Positions 17,585 through 26,780 of a DNA stretch of 64,000 nt are shown piece after piece. The notes beneath the pieces were generated by a model. That model was not told the DNA's origin. It saw only the letters and a program-made list of their open reading frames with translations, and searched no databases. The stretch comes from Demequina litoralis. Lineage in GTDB: Bacteria; Actinomycetota; Actinomycetes; Actinomycetales; Demequinaceae. Position numbers and translations under genes: made by a program. Where the stretch lies: contig NZ_JAUHPW010000001.1 in assembly GCF_030418455.1 (NCBI RefSeq), forward strand, positions 372,001 through 436,000, given 5' to 3'. Each line of letters opens with the position of its first letter. The stretch's first letter is position 1.

Positions 17585-19051
17585 ATGGACGCGCTCGAGA
17601 GCCTGATCGCGGAGGCCACCGACTCCCTCTGGACCTGGGCCGTGCTGCCCGTGGTCGCCGTGCTCGGCGTGTACTTCACCATGCGTTCCGGGGTGGTCCA
17701 GATCCGGATGCTGCCGCGCATGGTCAAGGGCCTCACCGACCGCACCCCCACCGACGCGGCGGGCCGCCCCCAGTCCCTGTCGGCATTCCAGGCCTTCACC
17801 GTGTCGGCGGCGTCACGCGTCGGGATCGGCAACATCGCGGGCGTGGGCACCGCTATCGCGGTCGGTGGCCCCGGAGCGATCGCGTGGATGTGGCTGATGG
17901 CGCTCGTGGGCGCCGCGACGAGCTTCATCGAGGCGACGCTCGCGCAGCTGTACAAGCATCGCGACGCCTCGGGATTCCGCGGCGGACCGGCGTACTACGT
18001 CGAGCGGGGGCTGCGGGCGCGGTGGCTCGGCATCGTGCTGGCGGTCGTGCTCATCCTCGCGGCGCCGTTCGCCGTCACGATGCTGCAGTCGTTCACGATC
18101 GCGGAGACGGTCACCGACAGCTTCACCGGCGGCGCGCCCGGCTGGGTCGCGCCCGCCGTCGCGGTGACGGTCGCGGCGCTCACCGCCGGGGTGGTGTTCG
18201 GCGGCGCGCACCGGATCGCGCTCGTCACCGAGACGCTCGTGCCCCTCATGGCGCTGCTGTACCTGGGCCTCGGCCTCGTGATCGTGGTCCTCCACGTCGA
18301 CGCGATCGGCCCGGTGGTCTCCGCGATCTTCGAGGACGCGGTCTCCGGCCAGGCGGTCGCGGGAGGCGCGCTGGGCACCGTGATCCTCACGGGCGTCCAG
18401 CGCGGCATGTTCTCCAACGAGGCGGGCTTCGGCACCGCCCCCAACGCCGCCGCGAGCGCGGCCACCACGCACCCGGTCAAGCAGGGGCTCGTGCAGTCCC
18501 TCGGCGTCTACTTCGACACGTTCCTCGTGTGCTCGATCACCGCGTTCATCATCCTCGTGACGCGTCCCGACCTCGAGACCGCGGAGCCGGGCATCGCGCT
18601 CACGCACGATGCGGTGGTGGGCTCCCTGGGCGGCTGGGCGGGTGCGCTGCTGTCCGTGATCGTGTTCCTGCTCGCTTTCAGCACCATCCTGGGCCTGTAC
18701 TTCTACGGCGAGTCGAACATCGAGTACATCACCCCGCGCCGCGCGGCCCTGAACGGCTACCGGCTCGCGGTGATCGCGCTCGTGGCGATCGGCGGGCTCG
18801 TCTCGGCCTCGCTCGTGTGGTCGCTCGCGGACCTGCTGCTCGGCGTGCTCGCGCTGCTCAACCTCCTCGCCCTCGCGCCGCTGTCCCGTCACGTCTTCGC
18901 GCTGCTCAAGGACTTCACGTCGCAGGAGCGCGCGGGCCGGGACCCCGTCTACACGCGCGACCGCGTGCCCGGCATCCCTGGCGTCGAGGTGTGGGAGGAC
19001 GAACGGTCCGTGACGGGGCTGCCGCCGCAGGACGAGCCGGCGCGCGGCTGA
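17585..19051 (+). CDS. alanine/glycine:cation symporter, AGCS family
   Basis: 488 residues with about eleven membrane helices. The AGCS signature RVGIGNIAGVGTAIAVGGPG (near residue 80) and the following WMWLMALVGAATSFIEATLA are intact, as is GMFSNEAGFGTAPNAAASA. These proteins import alanine or glycine with Na+ or H+. The start matches the family (a short cytoplasmic segment before LWTWAVLPVVAVLGVYFTMR); TAGCGT lies 9 nt upstream. It sits between two paralogous LuxR-type regulators, so control by one of them is a reasonable guess. Confidence 0.92.
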   Translation: MDALESLIAEATDSLWTWAVLPVVAVLGVYFTMRSGVVQIRMLPRMVKGLTDRTPTDAAGRPQSLSAFQAFTVSAASRVGIGNIAGVGTAIAVGGPGAIAWMWLMALVGAATSFIEATLAQLYKHRDASGFRGGPAYYVERGLRARWLGIVLAVVLILAAPFAVTMLQSFTIAETVTDSFTGGAPGWVAPAVAVTVAALTAGVVFGGAHRIALVTETLVPLMALLYLGLGLVIVVLHVDAIGPVVSAIFEDAVSGQAVAGGALGTVILTGVQRGMFSNEAGFGTAPNAAASAATTHPVKQGLVQSLGVYFDTFLVCSITAFIILVTRPDLETAEPGIALTHDAVVGSLGGWAGALLSVIVFLLAFSTILGLYFYGESNIEYITPRRAALNGYRLAVIALVAIGGLVSASLVWSLADLLLGVLALLNLLALAPLSRHVFALLKDFTSQERAGRDPVYTRDRVPGIPGVEVWEDERSVTGLPPQDEPARG

Positions 19052-19201
19052 GCCCCGCCCCGCGTCCCCGGGCCAGCGGCTCCACCCGCCCGCCTCACCG
19101 CGAAAGATAGGGCACCTGCCCGATGTGAGCCGGGTGCCTCAGAGGGCAACGTCGGGGGTGTCGGGACGCCGGAACGGCCGGCGCCGGCAAGGGGGAGCAT
19201 C

Positions 19202-19402
19202 ATGAACGACCTCGGAATGAACGCCCTGTACCTCGAGACCCGTGCGGCCGACCTCGACCGCCTCGCCGAGCAGCGCCGCGAGCGGCTCGAGGCGCTCCGC
19301 GAGGCCCGCGCGGCACGAGGCCGCACGCCGTGGCGCGCGTGGCTCGTCCACCCGCTGCGCGCGGCGCGCCGCAGCGTCGCGATCCGCCGCGCGTACGTGT
19401 GA
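19202..19402 (+). CDS. small basic protein of unknown function
   Basis: 66 residues, Arg/Ala/Leu-rich, with a predicted amphipathic helix (LDRLAEQRRERLEALREARA) and a basic tail ending RRSVAIRRAYV. A GGGGGAG ribosome site 4 nt before the ATG supports real translation. No family is recognised. It lies between the symporter and the second LuxR-type regulator, in its own transcription context. Confidence 0.55.
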   Translation: MNDLGMNALYLETRAADLDRLAEQRRERLEALREARAARGRTPWRAWLVHPLRAARRSVAIRRAYV

Positions 19403-19473
19403 CGGCGGCCCCTACCAGGGGCTCCACCGGCGACACCCTCGTCAACTCGGCGGCCGTCGGGCAGGATGGGCGG

Positions 19474-22413
19474 ATGAGCGTCCTGCCGATGGCCGCGACG
19501 ATGGTCGGCCGCGAGGCGGACCTCGACGCGCTCGTCGAGGCGCTCCGGTCGGGCGCGAGGGGCGAGCCGCGGGCGGTGCTGGTCCGCGGGGAGGCCGGGA
19601 TCGGCAAGACGCGGCTGCTCCGGGAGCTCGCCGAGCGCGCGTCCTCCTGGGGCGACGACGCACCGGTGACGGCCCTCGCGCACTGCGTCGACCTCGGACC
19701 GGTGGGCGCCCCGCTGGCCCCGATCCGTCGCCTGCTGCGCGCGGTGCGGTCCGAGGTGGGCGCCGAGGCGTTCGCCGAGGCGACCGCCGGCGATCCCGTC
19801 ATGCGCGCGCTGGGGACCCTGGTGCCCGGGATTGCGACGGATGCCGGCCCGTTCGAGGGCGCGCCGGACATGCTCGCCGATGCGGTCGAGCGGCTGATCG
19901 AGCGGCTGTCGGAGCGACGCCACGTGGTGCTCGCCGTCGAGGACATCCACTGGGCCGATGAGGCGACGCTCGGCCTGCTGCGCACGCTCGCGACCACGGT
20001 GCACGCGTCCCGGCTCACCCTCGTGATGACCTTCCGGACCGACGACGTGGACCGCGGGGCCACGTTGCGCGACACCCTGGCGGAGCTGCAGCGCAGCCGC
20101 GCGGTGACGACCCTCGAGATGACCCGGCTGTCCCGCGAGGCGGTGACCGCGCATGCGGGCCAGATCCTCGAGCGGCCGCCCACGGAGGCGGAGATCGACA
20201 CCCTCATGCGACGGTCCGAGGGCGTCCCGTTCTTCGTCGAGGAGCTGCTGGGCATCGCCGAGGGCGAGCTGCCGTCGACGCTGCGGGAGGTGGTCCTCGC
20301 GCGCGTGGACCGGCTGGACGCGGTCGGGAGCGAGGTCGTCCGTGCCGCGGCGGTGGGCGGCGCTCGCGTCGACCACGACCTCCTCGCGCACGCCTGGAGC
20401 GCCGACCCCGACACGCTGACGGCGGGCCTGCGCGCGGCGGTCTCGGGGAATGTCCTCACGGTGGACGGCGACGCGTACGTCTTCCGCCACGCGCTCATCC
20501 GCGAGGCGGTGTACGACGCGCTCATGCCCGCCGAGCGCCACGCGATCCACCGCCGCTACGCGTCCGCGCTGCAGGCCCGCGTCGACGCGGGCCACGCGTC
20601 CGCGGCAGCGCCGGCCGCCGTCCACTGGCTGGCCGCGGGCGACGAGGGCGCCGCCTTCGACGCCACCGTGGTGGCACGGAGCCACGCGCGCACGAACCTC
20701 ACGGTCGACGCCGCGGCGGGCCTCGGCGAGCGGCTCATCGCGCTGTGGCCGCGGGTCGAGCGGCCCGCCGACCGCGCCGGGACCGACGAGTTCGCGCTGC
20801 GCCGCGCCGTCGCGGCCGAGTACCGGACCTCGCACCACCTCAGGCGGTGCCTCGCCGTGCTCGAGGACGCGCTCGCCGCCGCCCCCGAGGGGGATGCGGA
20901 CGTGCGGGTGCCGCTGCTGCTCATGCGCGTCGACGCCGAGCGCGAGACCGAGCTGCGGGCGTCCGCCGGGCGCAGGCTCGACGAGATCGAGGCGCTCCTC
21001 GCGGGCCGGGAGGACTCCGCCTCGGCCGCCTGGCGCGCACGGGCGCTCGCCTGGCGCGCGGGGCTGCCGGGCACACCGGAGGCTCACGAGCTGCTCGACC
21101 GGGCGGTGGCGCTCGCGACGGACGCGGGCGACGACCCCGCACTGGCCGACGTGCTCATCACGCGGGCGCGCCTCGGCTGGACCTCAGGCTCGCTCGCGGC
21201 GAGCAGCGCGGACCTCGACCGCGTGCTCGAGCTGTGCCCCGAGCCCGACGACACGCGCCTCGGCGCGGTGAACAACCTCGTCTGCAACCTCCTCCAGGAC
21301 GGGCGGTTCGAGGAGGCGATCGACCTCGGTCTCACCACGGTGCGACAGACCTACGAGGCCGGCCGCGAGCGCGCCGGGGCGCACATCCTCAGCAACACCG
21401 CGGAGGGGCTCATCGCGGTCGGCAGGCTCGACGAGGGCATCGACGCGGCGCGCCGGTCGGTCCGGCTCACCCGCGGCGACTCGATCCAGGTAGTCCTCAA
21501 CGCCATTCAGATCGAGGCGCTCGCCCTGGTGTGGGCGGACCGGCGCGACGACTACGAGGCTCTCATGGCGCGCGAGGCGGAGTCCGAGGCGCACGCGGCG
21601 CTCGTGCTCCAGTGGGTGGCGGTGTGGCACATGCTGCTCGCCGACGCGGCGGTCGCGGCTGCCCACGACGCCCCCGCGGCCGAGCGGGCACGGATCCTCG
21701 CGGATGCCCTCCCGCTGCTCGACGCGCTCGATGGAGACGAGGCGCTGCAGTCGCCCGGGGACCTCGACGTCCTGCTCGTGTCCGGTGCCGCGCTGGTGGA
21801 GGCGGCGCTCCGCTCCGGCGTCCCGGAGGCCGAGGCGCGCGTGCCACGCCTGCGCGAGCTCACGGCGCTCGCGGCGCGCGAGGCCTCGTACCGCACGGTC
21901 GAGGCGATGGTCGCCGCCTACCTGGCTCCGGCGCACGAGTCGGTCGCGCTCTGGCGGACCGCGCTGCACGTGTGCGACGCGGGCACCGCCCCGCGGCGGT
22001 ACGCGCACGTCGCGCGGTACCGGCTCGGCGAGGCGCTGCTCGACGCGGGAGCGCGGACCGACGCGATCGCCGAGCTGAGGACGGTCGTCGAGCGGGCGCC
22101 CGCGGACGGCGTCATGCTCGTCGAGCGGTGGGCGCGCGAGCTGCTCGCGAGGATCGGGGACGGCGAGCACACCGCGCGTCCCGCGGCAGGCCTCACCGCG
22201 CGCGAGGCGCAGGTGCTCGGGCTCGTCGCCGAGGGGCTCACCAACGGCCAGATCGGCGAGCGGCTGTTCATCTCACGCAAGACCGCGAGCGTGCACGTCT
22301 CGGCGATCCTTGCCAAGCTCGGCGCGACCAACCGCGCCGAGGCCGCCGCTCTCGCCGCGACGCTCCTGGCGGCGACCCCCCTCGAGGCGCCCCGCCGCCC
22401 TGCGGGGAACTGA
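19474..22413 (+). CDS. large ATP-binding LuxR-type transcriptional regulator (LAL/STAND type), copy 2
   Basis: 979 residues with the same plan as copy 1: Walker A GEAGIGKT (residues 39-46), Walker B HVVLAVEDIHWADEATL, a helical repeat middle, and a C-terminal LuxR domain (LTAREAQVLGLVAEGLTNGQ, then ISRKTASVHVSAILAKLGAT). The two copies agree along their whole length, which indicates an old duplication. A CAGGAT hexamer ends 6 nt before the ATG, consistent with a leaderless message. The stop codon lies inside the first unit of a 41-bp tandem repeat. The inducer and target are unknown. Confidence 0.88.
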   Translation: MSVLPMAATMVGREADLDALVEALRSGARGEPRAVLVRGEAGIGKTRLLRELAERASSWGDDAPVTALAHCVDLGPVGAPLAPIRRLLRAVRSEVGAEAFAEATAGDPVMRALGTLVPGIATDAGPFEGAPDMLADAVERLIERLSERRHVVLAVEDIHWADEATLGLLRTLATTVHASRLTLVMTFRTDDVDRGATLRDTLAELQRSRAVTTLEMTRLSREAVTAHAGQILERPPTEAEIDTLMRRSEGVPFFVEELLGIAEGELPSTLREVVLARVDRLDAVGSEVVRAAAVGGARVDHDLLAHAWSADPDTLTAGLRAAVSGNVLTVDGDAYVFRHALIREAVYDALMPAERHAIHRRYASALQARVDAGHASAAAPAAVHWLAAGDEGAAFDATVVARSHARTNLTVDAAAGLGERLIALWPRVERPADRAGTDEFALRRAVAAEYRTSHHLRRCLAVLEDALAAAPEGDADVRVPLLLMRVDAERETELRASAGRRLDEIEALLAGREDSASAAWRARALAWRAGLPGTPEAHELLDRAVALATDAGDDPALADVLITRARLGWTSGSLAASSADLDRVLELCPEPDDTRLGAVNNLVCNLLQDGRFEEAIDLGLTTVRQTYEAGRERAGAHILSNTAEGLIAVGRLDEGIDAARRSVRLTRGDSIQVVLNAIQIEALALVWADRRDDYEALMAREAESEAHAALVLQWVAVWHMLLADAAVAAAHDAPAAERARILADALPLLDALDGDEALQSPGDLDVLLVSGAALVEAALRSGVPEAEARVPRLRELTALAAREASYRTVEAMVAAYLAPAHESVALWRTALHVCDAGTAPRRYAHVARYRLGEALLDAGARTDAIAELRTVVERAPADGVMLVERWARELLARIGDGEHTARPAAGLTAREAQVLGLVAEGLTNGQIGERLFISRKTASVHVSAILAKLGATNRAEAAALAATLLAATPLEAPRRPAGN

Positions 22414-22470
22414 GCGACGGTCTGCAGCGGTCCGTGACTGCTGCGGGGAGCTGAGCGACGGTCTGCAGCG
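22400..22470. repeat. two-copy tandem repeat, 41-bp period, spanning a stop codon
   Basis: The 30-bp unit at 22400-22429 recurs at 22441-22470 with one mismatch (A to G at the tenth base). The first copy contains the TGA of the second LuxR-type regulator. The unit contains the palindrome CTGCAG. It looks like a recent local duplication; no function is evident. Confidence 0.8.
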
Positions 22471-22501
22471 CTAACCCGGCCAGATCCTGCCCCCGAAACG
22501 C

Positions 22502-22538
22502 CGAAGGCGCCCTCCCCGGAAGGGGAAGGGCGCCTTCG
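22502..22538 (-). terminator. strong hairpin terminator downstream of sigA
   Basis: CGAAGGCGCCCT (22502-22513) pairs with AGGGCGCCTTCG (22527-22538), a perfect 12-bp stem, and the inner CCCC/GGGG extends it. It starts 22 bp past the sigA stop. On the minus strand the hairpin is followed only by a short T run (CGTTTCG). It may also stop the convergent LuxR-type gene. Confidence 0.85.
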
Positions 22539-22559
22539 AGCGGCTGTCGGCGGGGCCGA

Positions 22560-23996
<1,437 letters not shown>

Positions 23997-24139
23997 GGCT
24001 ACCCTCTCGACCTGTCACGGAGTGGATGGTGAGGCCCCGCTGATCGCCTCGCGCAAATCCATTAGATTGTAACGTCCATGTCAACGGGATCGTTCCGCGA
24101 CACGGCGACGAGATCCGCGATCCCGACGAGCCTCGGGCC

Positions 24140-25129
24140 TCATGCCGCCGACTCGACGTGGTCGATCAGCGCGAGGGTGAGCAGCGCGAGACGATACCCC
24201 GGATCGTGATCGAGCGCGATCGCGCACCACGCGCGGGCGACGTCCGGGTCGTCCTCCCACCAGGCGATCACGGCGAGAGTCGCCGCCGGGGCCGCCGACA
24301 GCCGCGGCGGAGCGTGCTCGAGCACGGCGACGAGCAGGTCCGTCACCGCGTCGACGCGCCCGGGGTCCGGGGGCCGCGCAGGCCTCATCCCGGCGCCGAG
24401 CGCCCTCGCGACCGCGGCCGAGTCGCGGCCGGCGAGCGCGTCACGGACGGCTCGCGAGGCGCCCGGGATCAGCATCAGCAGCAGCGCGTCCCTCACCCGC
24501 ACATCCGCGAGGGCCGCTGCGAGCCGCCCCAGGGGCGCGGGCCCGTCCGCGCCCTCGTCGAGCGCGACCCGCCAATGCCTCGCGGACGCGTCGCGCCAGG
24601 CCGCGGGATCCGCCGTGGCGCGGTCCTCCCAGCGCCGGGCCGCCCGCGACGCGAGCCTCCGTTCCCGCGCGGGCGCCCGGGAGGCCCCGGGGTCGCGTGC
24701 CACCGTCCACGCGGTCGGGCCTCCGGGCCGCACGGCCGGCACCGTGCGCCCACCCGGCGGGCAGCACGCCGGGTCCTCGCACGACGGGCAGTAGTAGCGA
24801 CCGTCCGCCACCATCCACGTCTCGACCGCGGCGACCGTCTCCTCGAGCGCGGCCGCCGCGGTCGCGACGGCGAGGCAGCCGTCGACCTCGTCCGCGGCGT
24901 AGCCCACGACCACCGCGCGCCGCGCGCCCTCCTGCATGGCGAGGCGCGCGAGGTCGAGCGCCACGTCGTCGGCGACGTCGCTCATCAGGTCGCTCACGTC
25001 GAGCCGGAGGATGGCCCCGAGCGCCCCGCGTTCGCGCAGGAGCACCGTCACGACGCTCTCGCGCGGCTGGAAGCCCAGGATCGAGGGCAGGAGCGAGACC
25101 AGCTCGCCAGGTCCGGTGATCGTCGTCAT
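24140..25129 (-). CDS. DUF4192 family protein
   Basis: 329 residues. The N-terminus (GPGELVSLLPSILGFQPRES, then VVTVLLRERGALGAILRLDV) is the hallmark of DUF4192, an actinobacterial family of unknown function often encoded beside sigA. A CPSCEDPACCPPGG cluster near residue 117 may bind zinc. CAGCCT lies 6 nt before the ATG (possible leaderless start). It is divergent from the polyprenyl synthase gene. Confidence 0.88.
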   Translation of the reverse strand: MTTITGPGELVSLLPSILGFQPRESVVTVLLRERGALGAILRLDVSDLMSDVADDVALDLARLAMQEGARRAVVVGYAADEVDGCLAVATAAAALEETVAAVETWMVADGRYYCPSCEDPACCPPGGRTVPAVRPGGPTAWTVARDPGASRAPARERRLASRAARRWEDRATADPAAWRDASARHWRVALDEGADGPAPLGRLAAALADVRVRDALLLMLIPGASRAVRDALAGRDSAAVARALGAGMRPARPPDPGRVDAVTDLLVAVLEHAPPRLSAAPAATLAVIAWWEDDPDVARAWCAIALDHDPGYRLALLTLALIDHVESAA

Positions 25130-25247
25130 GCGCCCAGGCTGTGCCGGCCACCCGGCGACGCGGCCAGGACCGCCCGCATCGGTGGACGATGCGGTGGGCG
25201 GGACGTACCGGGGACATCGGCCTCTCCCCCGCCCCTACGCTGGTCGC

Positions 25248-26300
25248 ATGCGCACCGCCGAGGATCCCCGCCCCGAGATCGCCGACCGCACCGCGGACCT
25301 GCTCGCGTGGGCGGCTGCGGCCATGGCGCCCGCCGGCGTGGCCGCCGACGACATCGCGGCCCGCCTCGCCGCATCGTCCGAGGGCGGCAAGGCGTTCCGG
25401 GGGCGCCTGCTGCTCGCCGCCTTCGACGGCTGCGACGGGACGGACCGGGAGGCGGCCCTGGGCCTGGCCGCGGCGCTCGAGCTGTTCCAGACCGCCGCGC
25501 TCCTGCACGACGACGTCCTCGACGGCTCGGACACGCGCCGCGGGAGGCCCGCGGCCCACAAGGTGTTCGAGGCGCAGCATCGCGACGCGGGATGGCAGGG
25601 CGACGCCGCCGCCTACGGCCGCTCGGGGGCGATCCTCGCGGGCGACGTCGCGCTCATCGCCGCGCAGCGCGGCGCCACCCTGGCCGCTCGCCGTGCGGGC
25701 GACGGCGTCGCGGACCTCTTCGACGAGATGGCCGCGCTCGTCACGGCTGGGCAGCACCTCGACATGCGCGTCGCCGTGTCGCCGGTCGCCGCCCTGCCAG
25801 GCCTCCACGACGAGATCCGCACCATCATGCGCGCGAAGACCGCCTCGTACACCGCGGAGTTCCCGCTCGCGCTCGGCGCGGCCGCGGCGGGGGCGCCGGC
25901 CGCCACCGTCGCGGCGCTCCGCGCGGCGGGCCTCCCGCTCGGGATCGCCTTCCAGCTGCGCGACGACGTGCTGGGGCTCACGGGTGCGCCGGAGCGCACG
26001 GGCAAGCCCGTCGGCGACGATCTCCGCGAGGGCAAGCGCACGCTGCTCGTGTGGCATGGGGTCACCCACGGCAGCGGGGCGCAGCGCGACGCGGTGCTCG
26101 CGGTGCTCGGCCGCGCGGACGCCGGCGAGGACGAGATCCGGGCGGCGATCGACGCGGTCGCCGCCTCGGGAGCGCTCGACGCCGTGGAGGAGCAGATCGC
26201 GCTCGACGCGTCCCGCGCGCGGGACGCGCTCACCGCCGCGCTCCCGGATCCGGCGGCCGTGCTCGCCCTCGTGGGCGCCGCGGTGGACCGCAGCGCCTGA
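25248..26300 (+). CDS. polyprenyl (geranylgeranyl-type) diphosphate synthase
   Basis: 350 residues of the trans-isoprenyl synthase family. The first aspartate-rich motif is LLHDDVLDGSDTRRGRPAAH. The second motif reads FQLRDDVLGLTG, with Gly in the place of the last Asp, followed by GKPVGDDLREGKRT. It extends allylic diphosphates with IPP for quinone, carotenoid or carrier-lipid synthesis; chain length cannot be read with confidence. It is the counterpart of mycobacterial idsA2 (Rv2173) next to Rv2175c and pknL. TACGCT ends 6 nt before the ATG (leaderless type). It contains one GGACGATGC on the opposite strand (25371). Confidence 0.88.
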   Translation: MRTAEDPRPEIADRTADLLAWAAAAMAPAGVAADDIAARLAASSEGGKAFRGRLLLAAFDGCDGTDREAALGLAAALELFQTAALLHDDVLDGSDTRRGRPAAHKVFEAQHRDAGWQGDAAAYGRSGAILAGDVALIAAQRGATLAARRAGDGVADLFDEMAALVTAGQHLDMRVAVSPVAALPGLHDEIRTIMRAKTASYTAEFPLALGAAAAGAPAATVAALRAAGLPLGIAFQLRDDVLGLTGAPERTGKPVGDDLREGKRTLLVWHGVTHGSGAQRDAVLAVLGRADAGEDEIRAAIDAVAASGALDAVEEQIALDASRARDALTAALPDPAAVLALVGAAVDRSA

Positions 26301-26319
26301 CCCCTCCGCGAGGAGAGGG

Positions 26320-26667
26320 CTACAGCAGGGCCTGGGCCACCCGGCGCACGTGCGCGCGACGGCCCTGGCGCAGCGCCTCGAGCGGCGTCATGCCGAGCTC
26401 GGGCTCCTCCGCGAGCAGCCAGTCCGCGCACTCCGCGTCGTCCATCCCCGCGTCACGCAGCAGCGTGAGGGTGCCGCGCAGCGTCGCGATCACCTCGGGC
26501 CCCGCCTCGCCGTCGACGAGGACGTCGGCCGGGATCTGGAGAGTCTGCCGCTCGCCGCGACGGACGGCGAACAGGTGCCCCTCGCGGAGCATCTCGCGCA
26601 CCTCGCTGGGCGTGGTGCCCAGCTGGTCGGCGAAGTCGGGAACGGTGAGCCAGGCGACGTCGGTCAT
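26320..26667 (-). CDS. Rv2175c-type winged-helix DNA-binding protein
   Basis: 115 residues: an N-terminal helix-turn-helix (LTVPDFADQLGTTPSEVREM) joined to a small C-terminal domain (LGMTPLEALRQGRRAHVRRV). This matches Rv2175c, a DNA-binding protein that PknL phosphorylates in M. tuberculosis; the pknL-like gene lies less than 2 kb away. TACCCT ends 6 nt before ATG 26667. The longer upstream in-frame ATG was rejected. It probably acts as a nucleoid or promoter-binding protein controlled by phosphorylation; its targets are unknown. Confidence 0.87.
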   Translation of the reverse strand: MTDVAWLTVPDFADQLGTTPSEVREMLREGHLFAVRRGERQTLQIPADVLVDGEAGPEVIATLRGTLTLLRDAGMDDAECADWLLAEEPELGMTPLEALRQGRRAHVRRVAQALL

Positions 26668-26726
26668 GGCTCCAGGGTACTGATCCGCCCCTGCCCCCTT
26701 GCGACCGCGCGGCACCCCGGGTTACC

Positions 26727-26749
26727 GTCACATTTGTCACATCTGTCAC
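26727..26749 (+). promoter_or_regulatory. triple GTCAC direct repeat (candidate MtrA box) upstream of the LysM/transglycosylase gene
   Basis: GTCAC starts at 26727, 26736 and 26745, an exact 9-bp period, 32 bp upstream of the LysM/transglycosylase ATG. MtrA, the MtrAB response regulator, is reported to bind loose 9-bp direct repeats of this type (GTCACAGCG-like in mycobacteria, GTNAC repeats in Streptomyces) and to control cell-wall hydrolase genes, which fits the downstream gene. Binding here is inferred. Confidence 0.6.
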
Positions 26750-26780
26750 ACCAACCCCTTCTCTCACACCGGAGGTCCGC

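Noticed and set aside
19109..19139. Terminator after the AGCS symporter (GGCACC/GGTGCC)
   Set aside because: Only a 6-bp stem with a 16-nt loop; too weak to call.
26668..26780. c-di-AMP (ydaO-type) riboswitch ahead of the LysM/transglycosylase gene
   Set aside because: The spacer is only 113 bp and is explained by GTCAC repeats and a ribosome site; the riboswitch core was not found.
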